From positions 24,794 through 88,793 of the forward strand of contig NZ_JZKH01000028.1 in assembly GCF_000961885.1 (NCBI RefSeq): a DNA stretch of 64,000 bases. The letters run 5' to 3'. Under the pieces are notes generated by a model, which worked only from the letters and a program-made list of their open reading frames with translations, had not been told where the DNA came from and did no database searches. The stretch comes from Streptomyces rubellomurinus (GTDB taxonomy: Bacteria; Actinomycetota; Actinomycetes; Streptomycetales; Streptomycetaceae). The position numbers and the translations under genes were made by a program. Shown here in pieces: positions 46,659-54,538 of this stretch (its first letter is position 1; each line of letters opens with the position of its first letter).

Positions 46659-47987
46659 ATGACCCTGACCGACCTGTCCCCGCTGCCGGAGTTCGACGAG
46701 ATCGAGCCGGGCGAGGACTGCACGTGCGGCGGCTGCGGCGCCCGCCGCCTGGCCCGGCTGCACGCCGCCCCCGTCCACGAGGGCGGCCACGCGGCGGCCC
46801 GCAGCCTGCGCCGCCGGGCCGCCGTCCTGGTGGCCGCGGTGGGCACCGCGATAGCCGGCGGCACCGCGGCCGCCGGATCCGCCGCCGCGGCGCCCGCCCC
46901 CACCCCCGGCCCGGGCGGCAGCAGCACCGCCCAGCCCCCGGCGTCCCCGCAGGGCGAGGTCAGCGGCCTGTACGGCGAGGACCAGGAGGCCCGCGGCGCC
47001 GCCGTCCCGGTCACCCGCGCGCAGATCATCCAGCGCGCACAGAGCTGGGTCGACCAACGGGTGCCGTACAGCATGGGCCGCTACTGGTCGGACGGCTACC
47101 GCCAGGACTGCTCCGGCTTCGTCTCGATGGCCTGGGGCCTCGACAGCAGCCAGACCACCTGGACCCTGCCCGACTTCGCCGAGCGGATCGGGAAGAACGA
47201 CCTCCAGCCCGGCGATGTGCTGATCTACAACAACCCGGCCAACCCGCAGGCCGGCTCGCACGTCACGCTCTTCGGCGGCTGGACGGACTCCTCCCGCACC
47301 CGCTACCTCGCCTACGAGCAGACCTCCCCCGGCACCAAGAAGCGCGACACCCCGTACGCGTACTGGAACAACTCCGCCGGCTACGTCCCGTACCGCTACA
47401 CCGGCCTGTCCGGCGGCAGCAGCGACGGCGGAACCTCCGCGGACGCCTTCCCCGGCGCGGACAAGTTCGGCCCCGGCGCGAACAACGCCTACGTCACCAG
47501 GCTCGGCCGGATGCTGGTGCAGCGCGGCGGCGCCCGCTTCTACTCCGAGGGCCCCGGCCCGCGCTGGGGCGAGGCCGACCGCAGGGCGACCCAGGCCTTC
47601 CAGCTCGCCCAGGGCTGGCGCGGCGCCGAGGCGGACGGCATCCCCGGCAAGGACACCTGGGCCTACCTGGTCAACGGCAAGGGCCGCGACATCGACGCCG
47701 CCGGCGTCCCGTCGCCCCCGCCGCCCCCGCCCGGCACCGCCACCGGCACCCCCGCCTACCCCGGCCGGGAGGCCTTCGGGCCCGGGCAGGACAACGACTC
47801 CGTCCGGCAGCTCGGCGAGCAGCTGGTCCGCAAGGGCTACGGCGGCGCGTACGGCGTCGGCCCCGGCCCGCGGTGGAGCGAGAGCGACCGCCGCAACGTC
47901 CAGGCCTTCCAGCAGGCCCAGGGCTGGACGGATGCGGACGCCGACGGCTACCCGGGCCCGGAGACCTGGCGCCGGCTCTTCTCCTGA
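46659..47987 (+). CDS. NlpC/P60-like hydrolase with two peptidoglycan-binding domains
   Basis: 442 aa. Cytoplasmic N-terminus with a Cys cluster (EDCTCGGCGARR, residues 20-31), a membrane segment (about residues 53-77), then a NlpC/P60-like papain-fold domain with catalytic Cys in YRQDCSGFVSMAWG and His in GSHVTLFGGW (about residues 160-230), and two similar C-terminal peptidoglycan-binding repeats (each GPGxxNxxVxxLG...GPGPRWxExDRRxxQAFQxAQGW, in parts). Probably cleaves cell-wall peptides. AAAGAGGCGGAGC precedes ATG 46659. The N-terminal Cys motif suggests metal binding on the inner side and is unusual for a wall hydrolase. Confidence 0.85.
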   Translation: MTLTDLSPLPEFDEIEPGEDCTCGGCGARRLARLHAAPVHEGGHAAARSLRRRAAVLVAAVGTAIAGGTAAAGSAAAAPAPTPGPGGSSTAQPPASPQGEVSGLYGEDQEARGAAVPVTRAQIIQRAQSWVDQRVPYSMGRYWSDGYRQDCSGFVSMAWGLDSSQTTWTLPDFAERIGKNDLQPGDVLIYNNPANPQAGSHVTLFGGWTDSSRTRYLAYEQTSPGTKKRDTPYAYWNNSAGYVPYRYTGLSGGSSDGGTSADAFPGADKFGPGANNAYVTRLGRMLVQRGGARFYSEGPGPRWGEADRRATQAFQLAQGWRGAEADGIPGKDTWAYLVNGKGRDIDAAGVPSPPPPPPGTATGTPAYPGREAFGPGQDNDSVRQLGEQLVRKGYGGAYGVGPGPRWSESDRRNVQAFQQAQGWTDADADGYPGPETWRRLFS

Positions 47988-48003
47988 CCGCCCCCGCTCC
48001 GCC

Positions 48004-48786
<783 letters not shown>

Positions 48787-48859
48787 GCTGTCACCCCGCC
48801 AGTGCCCTACTCACTGCGGCGTCCGGCGGCAGCGATCACCGACCCGCACCCACCCCGAC

Positions 48860-50971
48860 TCACACCCCCTTCGCACTCCCCCGCAACGCCCGCTCCAGGT
48901 CCCGCAGCGCCTGCCCCAGCAGCCGCGTCCCCGCCCGCACCACGTCCCGCTCCACCCCCGGCGCCCCCGCCGCCAGCCGTTCCTCCAGCCGCGCCTGCGC
49001 GTCCCGCACCGCCCCGAACTCCACCGGCCGCCCGGTGAGCAGCGCCCCCGCCGCGAGCGCGGTGGCGAGCCGCAGCTCCTCCGCGTACTCCGCCGTCCCG
49101 GGCACCGGCTCCGCGTCCGCCGCCGGCAGGTGCGCCTCCAGCAGCACCGCGACCCGCCCGAGGTGTCCGACCGCGGCCCGGGCCCGGTCGACCTGGCGCC
49201 TGGTCACCCCGGCGAGCCCGGTCTCGTGCCGCCCGGGTTCGGCGTCGGCCCGCTGGATCGCCTGGAGCAGTTCGGAGCGCGCCTCCCGCGAGTCGAGCAG
49301 CGCGGACCGCACGCTCCGCCCGCGCGGCCGGTCCGGCGTCTCGTAGCAGGCGACGACGGCGGCCGCGTACCGCCCGGCGGCGGCCAGCCACTCGGCGAGC
49401 CGTTCGCCGAGCCGGGCGGTCTGCCAGGTGGGGAACAGCGCGTACGTCAGCAGGGCCACGGTTCCGCCGAGCAGCGTCAGCCCGACCCGTTCGAAGGCGG
49501 TGACCAGCGGGTCCCCGGCCTGCAGCCCGAGCAGGAACACCACGTACGAGGAGATCCCGACGGTCATCAGCGCGTACCCGGTCTTCAGCGTCAGGTACGC
49601 CGCGCCGATGCACAGCACCGCGAGCGCGGCGAGCACCCAGTGCCCGGGGTGGGCGAGCTGCACGACCAGCGTCGAGACGGCGACGCCGACGACCGTCCCG
49701 GCGAGCCGGGCGACGCCGCGGCTGTAGGTCTGCGCGAAGTCGGGCCGCATCACCATGGCGGCGGTGAGCGGCGCCCAGTAGCCGTGGTGGAAGCCGGCCA
49801 GCCGGGCGAGCAGGTAGGCGACGGTGACGACCCCGGCGAGCCGGACGGCGTGCTGGAAGATCGCCGAGCGCGGCCGGAGCTGGCGCCGGACGGCCCGCAG
49901 CGCGACGGGCAGCATCCGGGAGAGCGGGGGCTTGTGCAGGGCCCCGCCGGCGCCGACCACCGGGGTGGTGATGGTGTCCTCGTCGCCGCGGTCGAGCGCG
50001 TCCGCGGCCTTGCGCAGCAGTCCGCCGAGCCGCCGCGCGGAGTGCCGGGCGGCGCCCTGCAGCCGTGGCCCGTCCTCCGCGCCGACGACGGTGAGCGAGG
50101 GCGCGGAGCGGGGCAGCCGGAGCGGGTCGCCGGTGCGGACGGCCCGGGCGAGGGCGTCCATGACCTCGGCGGCGGCCGCCAGCACCTCCCGGGCCCGGTC
50201 GCGCCCGGGCCCTTCCTCGGGGGCGCCGACCTTGGGGTCGGCGAGCGCGGCGAGGGTGGGGCGGATGCGTTCGGCGATGCCGCGCAGGCCGCGCAGCTCG
50301 GGCGGCCGGTGGCGGTCCTGCCAGGGGGTGAGGGCGGCGGCGTGCCGGGCGGTCATGAACGGCGCCGGGTCCACGTGCGCGGTCGGATCCTGCCGCAACC
50401 GCCGCGCGTAGTCGGCGAGTTCGGCATAGGTGTCGGCGAGGGCGGACCGCTGGGCGGTCCAACTGCCGATCGGCCACAGGGTGATGACGACGGCCTGGGT
50501 GACGCCGCCGAGGGCGGCGACGAGTCCGTGGCCGAGCGCGGCCGCGGCGCTGACCGGGAGTTGGACGACGACCAGCATCACCGAGACGGTGTTGGCGGCG
50601 ACCACCCCGGCGGTCGGCCCGATCGCCCAGGCCAGCCCGGCGCCGAAGGCCCACACCGCGAGCAGCGCCGGGAACAGCCCGTACACGCCGGCGGCCAGGT
50701 AGCCGAGGAAGGTGCTGGTGCCGAGCCCGAGTCCGGCCGCGACGGCGAGGCTGGCCCGGGGCCGGAAGCTGCGCTGGAAGGTGGCCGTCCCGGCGATGAA
50801 GGCGCCCATCGCGGCCGAGGTGGCGAGCGCGGGCCCGCCGAGCGCCAGCGTGGGGAAGAGCACCAGGGCGACGGCGACCGCGCCGCGCAGCGCCCGCTTG
50901 GGGTCGGTGAGCGCCCGGTCGAGGGTGAGCCCGGTCCGCGCGGTGTCACGAAGTGCGGCGAACCAGGACAT
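48860..50971 (-). CDS. FUSC-family membrane protein
   Basis: 703 aa. Two blocks of about six membrane segments each (residues 30-165 and 365-500) separated and followed by large cytoplasmic helical regions, the duplicated architecture of the FUSC/aromatic-acid-exporter group. It is proposed to export aromatic or toxic anions. Stop and next start are 9 nt from the HTTM-protein gene upstream, so the FUSC, HTTM and DUF5819 genes probably form one transcript. Confidence 0.9.
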   Translation of the reverse strand: MSWFAALRDTARTGLTLDRALTDPKRALRGAVAVALVLFPTLALGGPALATSAAMGAFIAGTATFQRSFRPRASLAVAAGLGLGTSTFLGYLAAGVYGLFPALLAVWAFGAGLAWAIGPTAGVVAANTVSVMLVVVQLPVSAAAALGHGLVAALGGVTQAVVITLWPIGSWTAQRSALADTYAELADYARRLRQDPTAHVDPAPFMTARHAAALTPWQDRHRPPELRGLRGIAERIRPTLAALADPKVGAPEEGPGRDRAREVLAAAAEVMDALARAVRTGDPLRLPRSAPSLTVVGAEDGPRLQGAARHSARRLGGLLRKAADALDRGDEDTITTPVVGAGGALHKPPLSRMLPVALRAVRRQLRPRSAIFQHAVRLAGVVTVAYLLARLAGFHHGYWAPLTAAMVMRPDFAQTYSRGVARLAGTVVGVAVSTLVVQLAHPGHWVLAALAVLCIGAAYLTLKTGYALMTVGISSYVVFLLGLQAGDPLVTAFERVGLTLLGGTVALLTYALFPTWQTARLGERLAEWLAAAGRYAAAVVACYETPDRPRGRSVRSALLDSREARSELLQAIQRADAEPGRHETGLAGVTRRQVDRARAAVGHLGRVAVLLEAHLPAADAEPVPGTAEYAEELRLATALAAGALLTGRPVEFGAVRDAQARLEERLAAGAPGVERDVVRAGTRLLGQALRDLERALRGSAKGV

Positions 50972-50980
50972 AGCGACATC

Positions 50981-52267
50981 CTAGGTCGCGGCATCCCCCG
51001 CGGGACGCCACCGGCGCAGCCGGTCCGCCCGTGCGGCCAGCCAGAGCAGCACGCTGGTCGGCAGGAACACCGAGTCCGCCGCGATCATCGCGAGCGAGAA
51101 CACCGGCAGCCCGAGCACCACCGCGATCCCCAGGTGCTCGGCCATCATCAGCGCCAGCAGCGCGTTCTTGACCCGCCGGTTGAGCAGCGTGAACGGGAAG
51201 GCGACCTGCAGGATCACCGTCCCGTACGAGATCAGGAACACCGGCAGCAGTGCCGAGCCGACCAGCCCGGACAGCCAGGGCCAGGGGGCGAAGTAGTCGA
51301 GGTGCAGCGGGTAGTACAGCGCGGTGCCGTCCTGCCAGCGCGAGCCCTGCACCTTGTACCAGCCGGCCGTGGCGTAGATCAGCACCACCTCGGCGGCGAT
51401 CACCGCCATCGCGCAGTTGTGCACCATGTTCGCCAGCGCGTCGAGCACCGCCCGGATCTCGCCGTCCGGCCGCAGCCGCCCGAGCGCCCACCACAGCCCG
51501 GCCACCGCCCACAGCCCCCAGAACAGCGGCGACCACCCGACGTACGGGAAGCTCGTCGTCGTCCAGGTCAGCGCGTCACCGGCGGAGCCGCCGAACTGAG
51601 CGGCCGCCAGCAGCGCGCCGAGGACGGCCCACAGCACCACCCCGCCCCGGCCCGCCGGTCGCCGCGCGTCCAGCGACCAGACCTGCGCGCAGCGGGTGAA
51701 GACGAGGTAGACCGCCATCAGGTGGACGACGTTGTCGCCGCCGTCGCCGAGGAACACGTCGCGGTTCTGCAGCGACAGCACGGTGACCAGGAACAGCACC
51801 GCACTGGCCCTGGTCCGCCAGCCGAGCAGCACCGCCAGGGCGGCCAACACCGCCAGGTGGTAGACGAGTTCGAACCAGAGCCGGCCGCCGAACCAGGGCA
51901 GCACGGTGAACGCCCCGTTCTCGGCGAGCAGCCGTTCGGCCAGGGGCATCGACCAGGGGGAGAGGTCGCCGTACAGCACCCGGCGGTGCGGCCACTCGCG
52001 CAGCAGGTAGGCGAGCCAGACCAGCCCGAAGCCGATCCGCACCGCCGCGGCCTGGTGCGGGCCGAGGGCCCGACCGGTGAACGCCGCGAGCGCCTGCCAG
52101 ACCGCCCGGCCCACCCGTTCCCGCACCCCCGGCGCGGGCGGCACCGGGGCCGACCGCGCGACGGCAGGCGCGGCGGCGGGCACGCCGACACCGGGTTCGG
52201 GGCCCTGGCGGGGGATGCCGTCCAGCAGCCGCGGCTGCTCCGCCACCCGACGCGCCGGTTCGCTCAC
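50981..52267 (-). CDS. HTTM-domain membrane protein
   Basis: 428 aa from GTG 52267, overlapping the DUF5819 stop (GTGA). Several membrane segments with the HTTM/gamma-carboxylase-like pattern: VRIGFGLVWLAYLLREWPHRRVLYGD near the first segment (in parts), HLMAVYLVFTRCAQVWSLDARR and AEVVLIYATAGWYKVQGSRWQDGTALYYPLHL (in parts). A tight partner of the upstream DUF5819 protein, with which it is co-translated; such pairs are common in actinomycetes, function unproven. Confidence 0.88.
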   Translation of the reverse strand: MSEPARRVAEQPRLLDGIPRQGPEPGVGVPAAAPAVARSAPVPPAPGVRERVGRAVWQALAAFTGRALGPHQAAAVRIGFGLVWLAYLLREWPHRRVLYGDLSPWSMPLAERLLAENGAFTVLPWFGGRLWFELVYHLAVLAALAVLLGWRTRASAVLFLVTVLSLQNRDVFLGDGGDNVVHLMAVYLVFTRCAQVWSLDARRPAGRGGVVLWAVLGALLAAAQFGGSAGDALTWTTTSFPYVGWSPLFWGLWAVAGLWWALGRLRPDGEIRAVLDALANMVHNCAMAVIAAEVVLIYATAGWYKVQGSRWQDGTALYYPLHLDYFAPWPWLSGLVGSALLPVFLISYGTVILQVAFPFTLLNRRVKNALLALMMAEHLGIAVVLGLPVFSLAMIAADSVFLPTSVLLWLAARADRLRRWRPAGDAAT

Positions 52268-53028
52268 CCGAGCCCCCGGTAGTCCTCGTCGGCCACCGGC
52301 CACCACGGCAGTTCCCGCACCTTCGGCGCGGGCGGCTCGGCCTCGCCGCTCCAGGCGGGCGGCGCGACGGTGGTCGCGGTCATCCGGAACTCGATCTCCA
52401 GCACCCGTTCGCCGTCCACCTCGCGGCCGATCCGCTGCAGCGCGATCCGCTTGAGGTACTGCTCGGCGAGTTTGCCGCGGGTGCCGGTCGGCCGTTCGTC
52501 CTGCGGGTCGTGCGAGCCGTCGTAGAAGTCCCACGCGCGGCGCAGCAGGTTCTGGTCGACGTGGCTGGGCGCCGGGTTGCCCCGGATCGCGGCGATGTCC
52601 TGCGCGGTCAGCCCGGTCCAGTCGCGGGTGCGGGTGGTGCCGCCGTCCGCGACGGTGCGCACCCGGGCGTCCACGGTGATGTTCTGCTGCAGCGGGTTGG
52701 GCGCGAACAGCTTCCAGTTCTGCTCGAACTCGGGGTAGACCACGCCGTCGATCTGGTCGCGGTACTGCCGGGACAGCGTGTTGGCGGGCGCGACGTGCAG
52801 GAACACGGCGGCGAGGAAGAGCCCGGTGCCGGCCGTCAGCATGGCGGCGGCCAGGCCCAGCACCAGCTGCGCGGGCGCCGACCAGACCCGGTCCCGGGCC
52901 GGGTGGTCCCCCTCCGGGTGGTCCCCCGCCGGGTGGTCCGCAGTCGGGCGGTCCCCCGCCGGGTGGTCCGCAGTCGGGCGGTCCCCCGCCGGCCGCGCCG
53001 TCGCCGCCCGGTCCGTCGTCTCCGTCAT
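52264..53028 (-). CDS. DUF5819-type membrane protein
   Basis: 254 aa from ATG 53028. The N-terminus has Asp/His/Pro repeats (about residues 14-45: AGDRPTADHP twice, then AGDHPEGDHP), one membrane segment (about residues 50-75), then an extracytoplasmic domain with FEQNWKLFAPNPLQQNITVDAR, the hallmark I associate with DUF5819. Translationally coupled to the HTTM protein downstream. The repeats vary easily in length. Confidence 0.85.
   Translation of the reverse strand: MTETTDRAATARPAGDRPTADHPAGDRPTADHPAGDHPEGDHPARDRVWSAPAQLVLGLAAAMLTAGTGLFLAAVFLHVAPANTLSRQYRDQIDGVVYPEFEQNWKLFAPNPLQQNITVDARVRTVADGGTTRTRDWTGLTAQDIAAIRGNPAPSHVDQNLLRRAWDFYDGSHDPQDERPTGTRGKLAEQYLKRIALQRIGREVDGERVLEIEFRMTATTVAPPAWSGEAEPPAPKVRELPWWPVADEDYRGLG
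52914..52988. repeat. 30-bp coding repeats in the DUF5819 gene
   Basis: A 30-bp unit containing GGTGGTCCGCAGTCGGGCGG is present twice in tandem, followed by degenerate 15-bp units, in the Asp/His/Pro-rich N-terminal coding region. Confidence 0.85.
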
Positions 53029-53047
53029 GCCCTCCCCCGGCCGACCG

Positions 53048-53374
53048 CTACAGGACGAAGGCCGGCTGCCCGGTGCTGCTCACCATCGGACGGCCCGCGC
53101 CCTCCCAGGCGTACATCCCGCCGTCGACGTTCACGGCCTCCCGGCCCTGCTGCACCAGGTACTGGACGACCTGGGCGGAGCGGCCGCCGACCCGGCACAG
53201 CACGTACAGCTTCTCGTCCGGCAGCTCGCCGATCCGGGCGACGACCTGGCCGATCGGGATGTGCAGCGCGCCCTCGACGTGGCCGGCGTCCCACTCGTCC
53301 TGCTCGCGCACGTCCAGCAGGGCGGCGTCGGCGGGCACGGCGGCGGCGTCAGTGGCGGGGATCTGCGCGAACAT
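53048..53374 (-). CDS. Rhodanese-like protein from internal start
   Basis: 108 aa from ATG 53374, 9 nt after AGGAG, starting MFAQIPATDAAAVPADAALLD. Single rhodanese domain with DVREQDEWDAGHVEGALHIP and active-site Cys in the loop CRVGGRSA, close to the six-residue loop of sulfurtransferases. The length is normal for a stand-alone bacterial rhodanese. The frame is also open upstream (J-domain fusion), so both products may be made. Confidence 0.7.
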   Translation of the reverse strand: MFAQIPATDAAAVPADAALLDVREQDEWDAGHVEGALHIPIGQVVARIGELPDEKLYVLCRVGGRSAQVVQYLVQQGREAVNVDGGMYAWEGAGRPMVSSTGQPAFVL

Positions 53375-54259
53375 CGTCTGGTTCTCCTGGGTCTCGGTCG
53401 ACTCGGTGCCATTGTCGCCCACCGCGCCCGCCCGGCCGGACGGGTCGCCGGACGGCCCCAGCAGCCGCTCCAGCTCGGCCTGCCGCTCGGCCGCCTTGGC
53501 CAGCAGCTCCTCGGCGAGCTGTTCCAGCAGACCGTCCGGGTCCTGCGGGGCGAGGGCGAGCAGCTGGCCCATCGGGGTCTGCTCCAGCCGGACCTGCTCG
53601 GTGGCGGTCTCGGTGATCTTGGCGGTGAGCCAGTCCAGCCGGCGGCGCAGCCAGTCGAGCCGGTCGGGGGAGTCGACGGCGGGCGCGGCCTCGGGCGCGG
53701 TGGACCACTCGGCGGCCAGCCCGGCCAGCGCGGCGGCGTCGCCGTACGCGTAGGCCTCGTTGACCCGGGCCAGGAAGGCCGCCCGGCGCTGCTGCTCGCC
53801 GGGGTCGGTGGTCAGGTCGGGGTGGGCGCGGCGGACGAGGTCGCGGTAGATCCGCTGGGCGTCCTTGCCGGGGCGGACCCGGGCGGGCGCGGCGGGCGGC
53901 GGCGGTACGGCGTCCGCGTCCTGCCCGGACTTCTCCCGCACCTCCCGCACGGAGTCGAACAGCGCGTCCAGGTCCGGCAGTTCCTCGACCTGCCGACGCG
54001 CCTCGGCGGCCCGCCGCCGGTCCTCGGGCCGGCCGGTGCGGGCCGCGACGGCCTCGGCGACGAGCGCGTCCAGCTCGTCCAGCCGGGCGTAGAGCGGGCC
54101 GAGCAGCTGGTGGTGGATCAGCGCGAAGTTGTCGATCTCGACGCGCAGCGTCTGCACGTCGACGTCCATGGTCAGCCAGGCGAGTTCGGCGGCGGCGACC
54201 CGCTCCTCCAGCTCCGACTGCTCCGGATCCGTCCAGCGGGCGGGGCTCTGCGCGCTCAC
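53048..54259 (-). CDS. J-domain protein fused in frame to a rhodanese
   Basis: 403 aa from GTG 54259. Residues 1-130 are helical (DVDVQTLRVEIDNFALIHHQ), then a J-like domain with the HPD motif (DAQRIYRDLVRRAHPDLTTD, about residue 155), a coiled-coil region (LDWLTAKITETATEQVRLEQ) and a C-terminal rhodanese domain with catalytic Cys in LYVLCRVGGRSAQVVQYL. No stop separates the two halves, yet the rhodanese half has its own AGGAG and ATG at 53374. Separate genes are what I expect in relatives, so this may be a stop-loss fusion that still allows independent initiation. Confidence 0.8.
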   Translation of the reverse strand: MSAQSPARWTDPEQSELEERVAAAELAWLTMDVDVQTLRVEIDNFALIHHQLLGPLYARLDELDALVAEAVAARTGRPEDRRRAAEARRQVEELPDLDALFDSVREVREKSGQDADAVPPPPAAPARVRPGKDAQRIYRDLVRRAHPDLTTDPGEQQRRAAFLARVNEAYAYGDAAALAGLAAEWSTAPEAAPAVDSPDRLDWLRRRLDWLTAKITETATEQVRLEQTPMGQLLALAPQDPDGLLEQLAEELLAKAAERQAELERLLGPSGDPSGRAGAVGDNGTESTETQENQTMFAQIPATDAAAVPADAALLDVREQDEWDAGHVEGALHIPIGQVVARIGELPDEKLYVLCRVGGRSAQVVQYLVQQGREAVNVDGGMYAWEGAGRPMVSSTGQPAFVL

Positions 54260-54538
54260 TCTTCGCCTCTGTCTCGTCCGGCCGGCTGCGTCCTGCCGGG
54301 CGCCCGCTCGGGCGGCCCGGCCTGCCACCCTACCCTCGCCCCCGGCAGCGCCGTCCGGGTGAACCCGGGGTGCGCACCGGCGCGCGCGGTACGACACGCA
54401 ACCGATACTGATGAATCTCCCCGTTTCGGTGTCGAGCCCGGCCCGGTCCGTGCTTCGCTGGTATCCGCACAGCGTGCCTTCCTCCGGAGTGACGGGCCGC
54501 CTCCAGGCGTGGCGGCCAGGCGGGAGCAGACCGAATCC

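Noticed and set aside
52778..54538. An upstream extension of the PP2C phosphatase frame by 587 codons
   Set aside because: It overlaps the rhodanese/J-domain and DUF5819 genes in antisense and has no recognisable domain; the real protein starts at the PAS end.
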